DNA from: Anodontia alba
Lineage: Eukaryota > Mollusca > Bivalvia > Lucinida > Lucinidae
Assembly: GCA_964016985.1 (NCBI GenBank)
Contig: OZ024823.1
Coordinates: forward strand, 63,322,514-63,386,513
Length of the DNA: 64,000 nt
Direction of reading: 5' to 3'
In this document: piece by piece, positions 21,001 through 31,008 of the stretch
Position numbering within the stretch: position 1 is the first letter of the stretch
How the letters are laid out: each line of letters starts with the position of its first letter
Notes under the pieces: model-generated
Databases searched by the model: none
Seen by the model: only the letters and a program-made list of their open reading frames with translations
What the model was told of the DNA's origin: nothing
Program-made: the position numbers and the translations under genes

Positions 21001-22377
21001 AATGATGACAGTTCTCTGAACTTACTTCAGTATGTATCAGATTTTAAAGACAGACTGTCTAAAGCTTGTGAAGCTGCTCGGACCAATCTTAAGTCAGCAC
21101 AAAGGAAAATGAAAAGCTGGTATGATGAAAATGCAAAAGAAAGAAAATTCATGCCTGGAGATAGGGTACTTGCTCTTTTGCCTATTCCTGGCAAACCTTT
21201 GCAAGCCAGATATTACGGCCCTTACACTGTAGATGAACAGATTAGTGATGTAAATTACATTGTTAACACTCCTGGGAGATGCAAACAAAAACAGTTATGT
21301 CATGTTAACATGCTTAAACAATACATAGATAGGGATAGCTCTTCTGTTACACCAATTAGTGTTGTTAGTTCAGTCCCTCAGGAACAAAGTGAAATGAACT
21401 CTGAAGACATGAACTTCATCAAATCTGATCCTGCTTCATCAAAACTCCAGAATTCTGACATTCTAAAGGATCTCGACCAGAAACTTTCACACCTAGATCC
21501 AGTCCAAAGAAAGGAACTGAAACAGTTAATTCATCAATATGAACACTTATTTCCGGATATTCCTACAAGGACTGACAAAATTTATCATGATGTGAATGTT
21601 GAGGACTCACAACCTGTCAAACAACATCCATATAGAATGAACCCAACAAAACAAAAATGTCTTAAGGAGGATATTCAGTATTTGCTGGACAATGATTTTA
21701 TTGAACCAAGTCAAAGTGAATGGAGTTCACCTTGCATTCTTGTGCCAAAACCGGATGGATCATATCGGATGTGCACCGATTACAGGAAGGTCAATAACTT
21801 GAGCAAAACAGACACTTTTCCCATACCAAGAATGGATGACTGTATTGACAAAATTGGAAATTCAAAATATATAACTAAATTTGATCTTCTGAAAGGATTT
21901 TGGCAAATTCCTCTCACAGAAAGAGCTAAAGAGATCTCAGCATTTGTTACTCCTGATGGATTATATCACTATAAAGTAATGCCTTTCGGAATGAAAAACT
22001 CTCCGGCAACATTTCAACGCTTAATCAACACCATAGTAGCTGGAATTGAGCATTGCGATGCTTACATCGATGACGCAATCATATACATTGATGAATGGAA
22101 TCACCATCTTGGAACTATCAAAGTATTCTTTGATAAACTAAGTGAAGCAAACTTGACAATAAACCTTGCTAAAAGTGAATTCTGTCATGCAACTTTAACA
22201 TTTCTAGGACATGTTGTGGGTCATGGTCAGATTAAACCTATAGAGGCTAAAGTTGAAGCTATTTCAAATTTGCCGGTGCCCACATGCAAAAGACAACTGA
22301 TGAGGTTTCTTGGTATGGCCGGTTATTACAGAAAATTCTGTAATAAAGTGATTATCAGAATGCCTTTGATAAACTGA
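18016..22377 (+). CDS. Gag-PR-INT-RT polyprotein (Gmr1 order), frame-broken at the end
   Basis: The single frame has 1,453 codons and starts at the first ATG after the leader. Residues about 77-185 are a repeated K/E/R/M/Q-rich coiled coil. Residues about 195-370 form the gag core. A CCHC knuckle follows at C418, C421, H426, C431. The protease has DTG at 506-508. The integrase has a zinc site H763, H770, C800, C803, a catalytic D834, D893, E929 (D,D-35-E), and a GPY-type C-terminal module. Reverse transcriptase follows with D1290 and YIDD at 1350-1353. Integrase therefore precedes RT. The frame ends in MPLIN just after the RT connection region; the RNase H lies in another frame (22350-22802), with residues missing at the join. 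Internal in-frame repeats lie in the coiled coil (around 18310-18490). Catalytic residues are all present up to the break. Confidence 0.93.
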   Translation: MLFDLQAFIAAPSQELLNLAKKSDLLDIAAHYEVPSVNKSMLKQEIKNILVQFLVDKEILDSSALSLVLITQTGLQMQELEIQKQIELEKLRLEQERQMQKERMEMEERVQKERMEMEEREKEKERQMQKERMEMEERVQKERMEMEEREKEKERQIQIEREKIKFDTELKMKELEMQNMTVKRQPLDSGTHFDVTKHIRLVPPFQEKEVDKYFLHFEKVAENLKWRKEHWTLLLQSVIIGKAREIYTQLTVEQSSSYDTVKELILKAYELVPEAYRQKFRNCKKENEQTHVEFARTKEQLFDRWCSSKKIGSDHEKLRQLMLVEQFKRCINSDIKSFLDEKQVETLEAAARLADDYALTHKVSFINKSNPSRRPFFPHSGSKHSPSNPPGSHSQTITPKPKPSGEDKDQNPLSQPICNYCKRTGHIISECLHLKRKKEKQEGLKPTGLTSLRSKPQSCVKEEDPIQTERPETDSVMEIYEPFLSDGIVSLNSDYAQSTPIKILRDTGASQSLILADTLPFSEKTSSVTSVLIQGVECGFVNVPLHNIYLSSDLVTGLVAVGIRPSLPFKGVHLLLGNDLAGDKVVVNPLLTTIPCLDQPPDPIEQEIPDLYPSCAVTRAMAKKAKQNDGEIDLTDTFLGQSFTDEIINSLSPSLSGKQTDLSDKSESSHYSSVLNDQGQGHDLVSRSQFCKEQHNDPEILPLLERALDEKEIDQVPVCFYVKNDILMRKWRPPDVSAEDEWTVNHQIVVPRVYRPEILNLAHETPMSGHLGVNKTYHKILNNFYWPGLKSDVSQFCKSCHTCQMVGKPNQTIPKAHLQPIPAFDEPFSRIIIDCVGPLPKTKSGHEYLLTIMCASTRFPEAIPLRNIKTKNIVKALVKFFTFIGLPKSVQSDQGSNFMSGIFQQVMHELGITQFKSSPYHPESQGALERFHQTLKNMIRSYCFDTEKDWDEGIHLLLFAVRESVQESLGFSPFELVFGHTVRGPLKLLKEKFLSNDDSSLNLLQYVSDFKDRLSKACEAARTNLKSAQRKMKSWYDENAKERKFMPGDRVLALLPIPGKPLQARYYGPYTVDEQISDVNYIVNTPGRCKQKQLCHVNMLKQYIDRDSSSVTPISVVSSVPQEQSEMNSEDMNFIKSDPASSKLQNSDILKDLDQKLSHLDPVQRKELKQLIHQYEHLFPDIPTRTDKIYHDVNVEDSQPVKQHPYRMNPTKQKCLKEDIQYLLDNDFIEPSQSEWSSPCILVPKPDGSYRMCTDYRKVNNLSKTDTFPIPRMDDCIDKIGNSKYITKFDLLKGFWQIPLTERAKEISAFVTPDGLYHYKVMPFGMKNSPATFQRLINTIVAGIEHCDAYIDDAIIYIDEWNHHLGTIKVFFDKLSEANLTINLAKSEFCHATLTFLGHVVGHGQIKPIEAKVEAISNLPVPTCKRQLMRFLGMAGYYRKFCNKVIIRMPLIN

Positions 22378-22802
22378 AAGCCATACTGAGAAGTGAGCCG
22401 GTTCTCTTGGCACCAAATTTTAATAAAGAATTCAAGCTAGCAGTGGATGCGAGTGATGTTGGAGCAGGTGGTGTATTGCTGCAAGAGGATGACAATGGTG
22501 TGGATCATCCAGTTTGTTACTTTTCCAAAAAGTTTAACAAACATCAAAAGAATTATTCTACAGTAGAGAAAGAATGTTTTTCTCTCATTCTTGCACTTCA
22601 ACATTTTGAAGTTTATCTAACTTCTTCATCCTCGCCTATTGTTGTTTTCAGCGATCACAATCCACTGACTTTCATCCATAAGATGAAAAACAAGAATCAG
22701 AGGTTGCTCAGATGGAGTCTGTTGTTACAGGAATACAATCTTGACATCAGGCATATCAGGGGAAAAGATAATATTATTCCTGATGCCTTGTCCAGAGCAT
22801 GA
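22350..22802 (+). pseudogene. RNase H of the same element, out of frame
   Basis: This frame overlaps the end of the upstream one. It reads from about NAFDKLKAILRSEPVLLAP through RNase H, with the first aspartate in AVDASDVGAGG, E in TVEKEC and D in VFSDHNP, ending DALSRA and a stop. The open frame from an ATG covers 22407-22802, but that codon is unlikely to be used. The break relative to RT looks like a small deletion with loss of frame, since the usual linker is shortened. A programmed shift is less likely because residues seem to be missing. Confidence 0.85.
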
Positions 22803-22923
22803 TGTCTTGATCTGTGGTTTCCTGTAATTTGCTGTATATAAGATAATAATTGCCTTTATCAGTATTTTATTTTATGATTTTTTATGGCAAAAGAAAGCTT
22901 TATTACATAAATCTTTCTTTTCC

Positions 22924-22937
22924 CTGAAGAGGGGAAG
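22924..22937 (+). promoter_or_regulatory. Polypurine tract
   Basis: TGAAGAGGGGAAG ends directly at the 3' LTR start (22938). The same tract, AGAGGGGAAG, precedes the old LTR at 8611. It should prime plus-strand DNA synthesis. Confidence 0.85.
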
Positions 22938-23530
22938 TGTTATATAACAGGGTGTTCAATTGTTTTAAACAACATGTTTACTATGTTTCCATAAATAGCT
23001 TTATTTACTATGTTTCCAAAAATAACTTTCTGGAATGTTCAACATGTTTACAATAACATGATGTTTACGTCCTTGATTCTGGACTGAGTTCTTTTTGGAA
23101 TGTCATGGAAGATTTAGAAGTTTCTTGATTGGAACTGGAAAATAAGAGATGCTTGTAGTAAATTCTTTTTCTAGAACCTTCTTTGATATTATATAAGGAG
23201 AACAGATTTTCATCTGGGCATCTTTGTATACTTTCACTGGAAATTATTCTATACTGGATTACTTTACTATTTTATTCATTCTGGACTTAAATTCTGAATT
23301 CAGGAACATTAAATTGTGGGATCAGAAACTGATATTCAAAGGATTTGTTTTATAAATTCTCATGGATTATTTCAGAGGGACTTTGTGACATAAACTTGAA
23401 AGGTACTGTTTACTTACATTATTTTGTTTTGAATCTTGTCTTATTTTTTTGTGAATAAATATTGTTAATAATTTAAAGCTTGTTGCTGGTTTCACTTTCA
23501 TTTCTTTCTCGTTACGCCTGGCTCGTAACA
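22938..23530 (+). repeat. 3' LTR
   Basis: 593 bp, the same length as the 5' LTR with three substitutions and no gap. The end TAACA is followed by the target copy CTAT at 23531-23534. Confidence 0.93.
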
Positions 23531-24855
23531 CTATGTTGAATGTCAATTGGCCTTTCGTTTCAGGAGAAGAAGCAAAAAATAGATTTTCAGGATGGTGGCC
23601 ATGGCGGCCATCTTGGATTCTGGATTGAAACGATTTTAGCTATTTTTGCTCTATAAAAATACCTGATGCTTCCTTCCAAGTTTCAAGTCTATTGGCCTTT
23701 CAGTTTTTAAAGATTTTAAAGATGGCGGACATGGTGGCCATCTTGGATTCCAGATCAGAAAAAATTTAGCTATTTTTGATGTACAAATCATACCCGATGC
23801 TTCCTACCAAGTTTCAAGTCAAATAGTTCAAAAAAAGAAGTAAAAAATAGATTTTTAAGATAGCAGCCATGGCAGCCATCTTCGATTTCCAATAGGAACG
23901 ATTTTAGCTATTTTTGATCTACAAGTCATACCCGATGCTTCCTACCAAGTTTCAAGTCAAATAGTTCAGAAAAAGAAGTAAAAAAATAGATTTTTAAGAT
24001 AACAGCCATGGCAGCCACCTTCGATTTCAAATCGGAACGATTTTATCTATTTTTTGATCTACAAGTCACCCAATTCTTCCTACCAAGTTTCAAGTCAATT
24101 GGCCTTTCTGGAGAAGAAGCTAAAAATAGATTTTAAACATGGCACCTTGGATTTCCAAGTGGAACAATTTTATCTATTTTTGATGAACAAGTCACCATGA
24201 TGCTTCCTGCCAAGTTTCTAGTCAATTGGCATTTCAGTTCAGGAGAAGAAGCAAAAAAAAGATTTTCAAGAAGGCAGCTATGGCGGCCATCTTGGATTTC
24301 CGATCAGAACAATTTTAGATATTTTTGATCTACAAGTCACCCTGATATTTCCTACCCAAAAACGTTTTTTTTTTTTTCATAAAGAAGTTTCAAGTCAATT
24401 GGCCTTTTGGTTCAGGAGAAGAAGAGAAAAATAGATTTTCAAGATGGTCGCCATGGTGGCCATCTTGGATTTTGAATCAGAGCAATTTTAGCTATTTTTA
24501 ATCTACAAGTCACCTGATGCTTCCTACCAAATGTCTTCTAATTGCCGTTTGGTTCAGAAGAAGCGAAAAATAGATTTTCACGATGGCTGCCATCTTGGAT
24601 TTCTTATAGGAACGATTTTAGCTATTTTTGATGAACAAGGCACCCTGATGCTACCTACCAAGTTACAAGTCAATTGGCCTTTTGGTTCAGGAGAAGAAGC
24701 GAAAAACAGATTTTATCTTGGATTTCAGTGTGGAAAAAGTTTCCATTTTTTTTATCTAAAAGTCATCCCGATGCTTCCTATTGAGTTTTAAGTCAGTTGG
24801 CCTTTCGGTTCAGGAAAAGGAGCGAAAAACAGATTTTCAAAATGAAGTTTTTATC
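23531..24855. mobile_element. Tandem-array element, continuation
   Basis: Monomers of about 135-145 bp resume after the LTR element, with GGCCATCTTGGATTTC, TTTTAGCTATTTTTGATCTA and AAGTCAATTGGCC. The array stops at about 24843 (ATTTTCAAAATG), where a DIRS-like element begins, and resumes at about 30746. Confidence 0.75.
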
Positions 24856-24884
24856 AGTAAAACATATTTTAACAAGCAATACTT

Positions 24885-24975
24885 AACCTATAGATAATGT
24901 GCTATTCTATTCTGGTTTCAAACCTTCCACAGAAAAAAATGAGTTCAGTCGTCTTAAAAAGTCTTAATCCAGAGG
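24885..24975 (+). repeat. DIRS-like copy B, left inverted terminal repeat
   Basis: It carries CTATAGATAATGTGCTATTC, CCTTCCACAGAAAAAAATG and GTCTTAAAAAGTCTTAATCC. Its reverse complement is found at 30640-30735 with few differences. Confidence 0.8.
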
Positions 24976-25400
24976 TACATATGAGGCTTTCTGTAGGCAG
25001 ACTAAAACCAAAGATAAATCCCATTTTCCCGTAAGAGATCTTTGTACTGGACGTTGCAATTCAAAAGATCTAATTAATTCTGACAAGACTGGGTTAGATC
25101 TGATTCTATTACCAGTCTTAAAGTAAGAGCATTTGAGATCATGGATCTATAGCCCTTTGATGGTACTTTTTTGACATTTTCTCTCAGAAAAGAGGTAAAT
25201 AAGGAAGTCGGCTATTACTGCATGAGGGGCCGAAACCGGATTAACCTTATTACTATGACACCAATTGGAGTATAAGACCCATTTTGAATCATAGACTTTC
25301 TGAGTAGATGTTCGTCTTGATTTTGAGACAAAGTCTGCAACATTTTGCAAAAACTTTTTATCTGTAATTGATTGCTTGATAACTCCCAAGCGTGAAGAGT
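24976..25400 (-). pseudogene. DIRS-like tyrosine recombinase fragment
   Basis: The minus strand reads FVSKSRRTSTQKVYDSKW, then NWCHSNKVNPVS and FLIYLFSERKCQKSTIKGL: the N-terminal DNA-binding half of a DIRS/Ngaro-type recombinase. Further pieces down to about 24976 correspond to the middle part (near PLWPQRP's downstream partner in copy A). The catalytic His/Arg/Tyr end is not present, so the element seems to have lost it before the terminal repeat. Confidence 0.75.
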
Positions 25401-26318
25401 GAGAAATGGGAGATTTGGATGTTAAAACTTTCTTTTGATTGTGTCAGTAGTTTTGGAAAGAGGGGGTGACAAATTGGAGCTGATACTAATAGCTGTAACA
25501 CCTCTGAGAACCACGGACGTTGGGGCCAAAGAGGAGCAGTAAGAACTACTCTGCACCGAGATTGACTATCTTGGCTAGTACAGAGGGTATCAGAATTGTT
25601 GGTGGAAATGCATATGCATGAAGACAATTCCAGTTCATTGACAATGCGTCCAACACTAAGGCAAGATTGTCCAGAACTGGAGATACATACAATGGGAGTT
25701 TGTGATTGAATCATGTTGCAAACAAATCCACATTGGGATAAGTGAGCATTTGGAAAATGGAATTCGCTACCGATTGATCCAAAGCCCATTCTGTTTTGAG
25801 AGGTCTGTCCAATCTTGAAAGACCGTCTGCTAATATATTGAATCTGCCTGGAATATGACAAACTCTGATCGTGATATAGTGTTCAAAGCACCAATGGAGG
25901 ATCTCTAATACCTGTATGCATAGGTTGGGAGAATGTGTTCCTCCTTATTTGTTGATATAGGAGACCACTGTTGTATTGTCGGTAGAGATCATAACACAGG
26001 GGGGGTGTATGTATTTTGTGGCTTTCCTCAGTGCTAAATGAATGGCCATCATTTCTAACATATTGATATGGAGCTGGGATTGGTCTTCCGACCAGCGACC
26101 ATAAAAGGCTCAGTGGCTCGAGAAGAGCTCCCCATCCATAATGAATAGCATCCCTAAATAGGAATGTACTGGGATCTGGAGGATGAATCGACGTTCCCAG
26201 AATGAAGCAATTGGCATCCATCCACCATTTCAAATGGAATCAAATCGTACTGTTGATCGGAACCTGGTGATCGAGAGGAAGAATGTGAGGTCTCCAGACA
26301 GATAAGAGACACATTTGA
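25401..26318 (-). pseudogene. DIRS-like RNase H region
   Basis: The minus strand reads GTSIHPPDPSTFLFRDAIHYG near 26170 and VVLTAPLWPQRPWFSEVLQL near 25560, both characteristic of the DIRS-type RT-RNase H C-terminal half. Frameshifts break it into at least two pieces. It continues into the RT region beyond the LINE insertion. Confidence 0.75.
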
Positions 26319-27849
26319 TGGATGGATGGATATTTTATTTAGAGACGCTCAACACTAAAAGGGCATATAGCGTCTAATAATTTTTATATTATATGATGAG
26401 TTTATTTAATTTGGAATTAAAACTATCTAGGATTGATATGTTGATTTTAAAAATATAACAGTATTAATGATTATAATTTATTAAAAATATTGGTTATAAT
26501 TTATTAAAAAGTCCGATTTCTTTAAGAAAGTCGATGATTTTGTTAGTTGGTATATCATTAAAAAGATCCTTTACAGTTTTTATATTAAAATATTTTGTGC
26601 GAATATGATTAAATTCTGCACAAGTAATAAGAAAATGTTTGACTGTAAAAGGTTCGTTACAAGGAATGCAGAATGGTGCTTGTTCACTTTTTAATATATA
26701 AGAATGAGTAATTCTAGTGTGTCCAATTCTACATCTGGTGATTTTCGTTTGGTCTTTTCTGCTGTAATTAAAGAATGCGCATTTGCTGTTAAAATTTGGT
26801 TTTATTTCATTCAGTTTATTTTGAGTTTGTTTTTCCCAAATAGATTGACATTTGTTGTTAATGTATTGACGGATGTTGGATTTAAAGTCAGAGTAAGGAA
26901 TTTTAAAATTTATTATCATTAAAGATAATGCAGATTTAGCCTCTAAATCAGCTAATTCATTTCCACGACTATTATTGTGGCTGGGAAGCCAACAAAATAT
27001 AATATCTTTTGAAACCGTAAGGTAATAATATTTTTTAAGAATTTGCTGAATTTGAATTAATGGGTTCCTATGGTGTAAATCTTTAAGGGATTTTAATACA
27101 GAAAGAGAATCTGAATAAATGATGAATTGTTTTTCAGACTGATCTCTGATATGATAAAGTGCAATATCAATTGCTTTGGCTTCAGCGGTAAAAATGGAGC
27201 TATTATCAGGTAATCTGATACTGTCAGTAAAATTTGGGCTAATAACAGAACAAGCAACTTTCTCATCTTGTTTCGAACCATCAGTATAAATTGACAGGTG
27301 ATGTTTATATTTCGATTTGATTTCTAAAAATTCATTCTTAAAAATATGTGACTCAACTATTGATTTTTTATTTTTATGAAGATCTAAAATAATCTTTGGA
27401 GGGTTCAACGTCCATGGCTCTTTTGATGGAAAGGAAAAGGGCTGAATATTTTTAATGTTAATATTGGCCTCTTCAAGTAACAGTTGTACTCTTAGACCAG
27501 GGGGTTTAATAGCCGTTGGTTTATTGTTGTAAAATCTTTCGTATTTAGGGTTAAAAACACAATCATAAGCTGAATTACGTGGATTGGCGGCTAATTTAGA
27601 AACATATTGGAGAGACGATTTCTCTCTTCTTATATACAATGATGGTTCATTTGATTCAGCATATACACTTTCGACGGGTGAAGTACGAAAAGCTCCTAGA
27701 GCTAGACGTAAACCTTGATGATGAATTGTATTCAAAGATTTTAAATAAGATTTTCTAGCGGATCCATAAACTATGGATCCGTAATCCAATTTAGATAGAA
27801 TTAAAGATCTATAAAGATTTAAAAGATGAGTACGATCTCCTCCCAAGTC
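26319..27849 (-). mobile_element. 5'-truncated LINE inserted in DIRS-like copy B
   Basis: It is flanked by a 13-bp target duplication with one mismatch: GAGACACATTTGA at 26306-26318 and GAGACACACTTGA at 27850-27862. The 3' end lies at low coordinates, near GATGGATGGATATTTTATTT. Only the C-terminal part of ORF2 is present, as expected for incomplete target-primed reverse transcription. Confidence 0.88.
26494..27849 (-). pseudogene. LINE ORF2 C-terminus: RT thumb, RNase H, CCHC
   Basis: About 450 intact codons. The beginning (LYRSLILSKLDYGSIVYGSA) is the RT thumb region of I/Jockey-type LINEs. RNase H follows: D193 in YTDGS, E226 in FTAEAKA, D250 in IYSDSLS, H294 in WLPSHN, D304 in NELAD. Near the end, CIPCNEPFTVKHFLITC gives a C-x2-C-x7-H-x4-C knuckle. 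The catalytic RT core and endonuclease are absent. The first few codons at 27850-27858 belong to the target duplication. A LINE with RNase H suggests the I group (I, Ingi or Nimb type). It is dead by truncation but little decayed, so the insertion is fairly young. Confidence 0.85.
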
Positions 27850-27862
27850 GAGACACACTTGA

Positions 27863-28600
27863 AGCCGTTGTAAGTATAGTCTACCTAGGAGAACGAAGTC
27901 TGCTGCTGCCCTGAGTTTGCCTAAAAGAGAAAGGAAAGTTTGTGCCGAAACTTGAGTCTGAGAAAGAAACAGTTTGATAGTCAGAAGTAGAGAATTGACT
28001 CAGTCTGCTGGTACCCTGGCTATATTCTGCGGAGTCAGAAATTCCATTTCTATAAACGTGAATAAACGTGAATTTCTAAGCTGGTATCAAATCTGACTTC
28101 TTTAGATTTGGAATGAACCCTAGACCCTGTATAGTTTGAAGGCAATATATTGTTTGAGACTAGTCAGTTGCTAATCAGATCTCTTATAAGCCGATCTTCT
28201 AGGAACAGAAATAATGAGACGGCACGTTGACGCAAGTGCGCTGCTATTACATCCGTTAGTTTGGTGAAAATCCATGGAGGGACATTCCAAAAGGTAAGGC
28301 CGTCAATTGGAAGACCTGATCTTTGGACATGAACCGAAGATACCTTATGAATCGAAGGTGAATCAGAATATGTAGGTAAGTATCTGTCAGGTCAATCTTC
28401 CTCCCACTGGAATATCTGGGTGTGGTAAGCTAGGCAGTGGAAAGGGTTGGCTTTCAGAACTTTGTGGAAGAGTAGGCATGTTTAGAGGAGGGGAACTGTT
28501 TTGTGTCACTATTCCTCTTATTGAAGTCCATTCTAGTATCACATGTTAAGGACTGGGTTTGACTTTTAGACCTGTATGGTTAGGTTTGTTTAGGTCTAGA
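27863..28600 (-). pseudogene. DIRS-like reverse transcriptase fragment
   Basis: Minus-strand frames read FMSKDQVFQLTALPFGMS near 28290, followed by a weak match to the motif with FLFLDD-type spacing near 28190. The surrounding reading frame is broken by many stops. This is the RT core expected between gag and RNase H in a DIRS-like element. Confidence 0.65.
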
Positions 28601-28625
28601 TGACTTGTTCGGCTGTCTAGGTCTT

Positions 28626-30104
28626 TTAAACTGTCCTGAAGCTAAATAAGATGATTTTTTGCTGTTGTACGTTAGTATTGGTTGAAGAAGATGCTAGAAA
28701 TCTCTGTTGTTGTGCTTCGTAATTAGATTTAGCAACTTCTTTGATTCTGTTATCAAACAAAGATTTAGCATTGATTGGAGTATTCCTCAGTTCGTAGCCA
28801 GAATTTTCCAATAATAACTTTGATATGGCTATTGCTGCATCATGTCTAGCCTGAAACAGCTCTGTGGTCAGAATAGTTGGCATTGCTGTCGAATGTCTAA
28901 TGGATTTGGCCACCGCCTCCAAGAATCTAGAAAGGACAGTGACTGACATGGACTCTTGTTGGAGACATAAGTAGGCTGCGGAAGAGAACAAATCCGCGTG
29001 TGAATTGATCGCCACTAATTTGCAAGCTCTCTTTTCCCAGAATCTAAATTTTTGACTGGTACGGACCATCTTCCCCTGCTAGATATATCCAATAATGAAG
29101 TGTCGGATTCTAAGTGGGGAAGATTCTCCATAGGAAAATACTGGTTATGGCTTCTGTAGTATTTAGTCGGAGCCAAGGAAGAAACTAAATGCTGAGGGCA
29201 TAGCCAATCTTTACCAAAGCTTTCAGAGACTAGCTTGGTCTGTATAAACTTTGTGGTATTTTCCACTAGTTTTGACTGTGAGAGCACTAATAATGGAGTA
29301 GCCCTAGACTCCATTAAGTGCTCAATTCCTGACAGTGGCTTTGCAGGAGTATTTTCCTCTGTCGGCTTAGGACATAACTCCTGTGGAAGTAGTCTAAATA
29401 CTTCATTAATAGCCCTATCAAAGGACTAGATTTCCAACACTGATTCTGAGTCTGTGTCCTTTGGAGATTGTTGCACCACATTATCAGAATGTATGACAGG
29501 TGTCTGTTCAATGGTCCTAGCAGGTTGCTTCGTTGTTGGAACTTCCGCAACCTGACGAGATTGTCTAGTTCTTTTATATCTACCATAATCATTCATAGAA
29601 TGACTGAAAGAAGAGGAAGAAGAAGATGATGTTGAATGTCTTCTTCTTCACTTGTGTAAACTTTGGACCTCTTTGATCTTTTGCTTCTCCTAAGAGAAGC
29701 CAAAGAGGACGATCTAGAAGAGGAGGAAGAAGATGATCTATGTCTTCTCCTCTTCTTTGTTCTGTGATTTGTTTTAGGCTGATCTCTCCTACTTTGCCTA
29801 GTTTGAGATGTGTGCCTGTTTTGGACTGCCAAGTATTACTACGCGGATCTATAATTATACTAGAGTCCGACATTTGACTAAAGTCTGGCTCTATAGGTAA
29901 TAAAATTCTTTTTGAAGCTGTAGGGCTCTGAGGCTCATTTGGGAATGAATGCTCAGAATCCCTATGTGATTGACTGGCTATCCTGTGTTTATTGCCGATT
30001 GAATGATGCATGATGACCGGTGCCTGGTAAGTTGACTGATGACTGGTGACTGGTTGACCGGTGACTGGTGTCTGGAGATCAAATGCCTGGTGCCTGATAA
30101 TCAC
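28626..30104 (-). pseudogene. DIRS-like gag/ORF1 region, frame-broken
   Basis: Four overlapping pieces in different frames (28626-29069, 29015-29314, 29314-29592, 29589-30104) read in order as one protein. The most conserved part reads FLEAVAKSIRHSTAMPTILT and LFQARHDAAIAISKLLLENS, typical of the ORF1 of mollusc and vertebrate DIRS-like elements. An Arg/Ser-rich stretch (around 29690-29760) lies near the N-terminal third. At least three frameshifts. Role by family: capsid-like protein. Confidence 0.7.
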
Positions 30105-30640
30105 TGAATGATAATGCCCTGTGGGGTGGTGCTCCCATCTAAAGAATTGTCATCAGACGCATCTGAATTGACAGCCAGACTTTCCTTCTTGTTCTGTTTG
30201 TTCTTCCTCATAACTGATCGTCTTGCAGAGAACGTTCGTCCTTTGTCTGCAAGGATCCAGGTCTTCTCTGACCAACGACTACAGGTGGAACAAGTCGACA
30301 ACCTGGAACAAGAAGAACATGATAAACAACTATGGTGATGATCCCACCGTGCTATAAGTCCACAATCGCCGCGAACGGTCTTCATGTAAAGTCGAGAAAA
30401 TGCATGACACGGACAAGCGATCAATAATAACAAGAAATCGAGAAACAATTTACAGACAATAATAAGGTCTAGAGTGGAAGGAATGATAGAGGAACATTTC
30501 ACCGGAGAAAAGAAAGAAAATACAGATTTTTTCACCCGCTAAAAATCCTTTGTTTTCTTTCTTGTCCACAGAAAAGAAACTGACACATGAGTAAAAGAGA
30601 GGGAAGAGTGACGTCACACAGGTAACTGCCTAAGGGACCT
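30105..30640 (-). other. DIRS-like copy B, 5' leader region
   Basis: It lies between the right terminal repeat and ORF1. A 144-codon minus-strand frame (30101-30535) includes SCLSCSSCSRLSTCSTCSR, a low-complexity Cys/Ser run that I do not recognise. It may be leader sequence or the N-terminal part of ORF1. Confidence 0.4.
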
Positions 30641-30735
30641 TCTGGATTAAGACTTTTTAAGACAACTGAACTGTCGTTTTTTTTTTTTCTGTGGAAGGCT
30701 TCAAAATAGAATAGAATAGCACATTATCTATAGGT
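30640..30735 (-). repeat. DIRS-like copy B, right inverted terminal repeat
   Basis: It carries GGATTAAGACTTTTTAAGAC, a T run, CTGTGGAAGGCTTC and GAATAGCACATTATCTATAG, complementary to 24885-24975. Confidence 0.8.
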
Positions 30736-30745
30736 TAATGTATTG

Positions 30746-31007
30746 TGAAGTTAAAATGGCCACCATGGTGCCATCTTGGATTTCCACAGAACAATTTTAG
30801 CTGTTTTTGATGTACAAGTCACCCCAATGCTTCCTACCATGTTTTGAGTCAACTGGCCTTTTGGTTCAGGAGAAGAAGCCAAAATTACATTTTCAAGATA
30901 GTCGCCATGGCGCCCACCTTTGATTTCCAATTGGAATCATTCTAGCTATTTTTGGTAAAAGAAGTTGCAGCCACAAGCTATCCATTGTCATTGTGTCACA
31001 ACTAAAA
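30746..31007. mobile_element. Tandem-array element, last monomers
   Basis: Array sequence resumes (AATGGCCACCATGGTGCC) after the DIRS-like element and ends near GTGTCACAACTAAAA, right against the next element, which begins ACAAGAGGGACATG. Confidence 0.6.
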
Positions 31008-31008
31008 A

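Larger units (their letters stand above)
17121..23530 (+). mobile_element. Gmr1-type LTR retrotransposon, young copy
   Basis: A 6,410-bp element with two 593-bp LTRs (three differences), a 4-bp target duplication (CTAT), a primer binding site, a polypurine tract and pol-type coding. Domain order is gag, protease, integrase, reverse transcriptase, RNase H. Integrase before RT is unlike most Ty3/gypsy elements and matches the published Gmr1 group. No env-like frame is present. It is antisense to the THADA exons and inserted in a tandem-array element. A frame break at the RT/RNase H boundary probably disables it. Confidence 0.93.
24860..30745 (-). mobile_element. DIRS-like retrotransposon copy B (with nested LINE)
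   Basis: The ends are inverted repeats: 24885-24975 and 30640-30735 are reverse complements (ATAGATAATGTGCTATTCTA and TAGAATAGCACATTATCTAT). Inside, on the minus strand, come a gag-like region, RT, RNase H and a tyrosine recombinase, the DIRS layout. Frames are broken in many places. Array monomers flank both ends, so it was inserted into the array. No target duplication is evident, as expected for tyrosine-recombinase elements. Confidence 0.8.

Noticed and set aside
17121..23530. Endogenous retrovirus with env
   Set aside because: No open frame between RNase H and the 3' LTR; the interval 22803-22937 is too short. The primer site alone does not make it a retrovirus.
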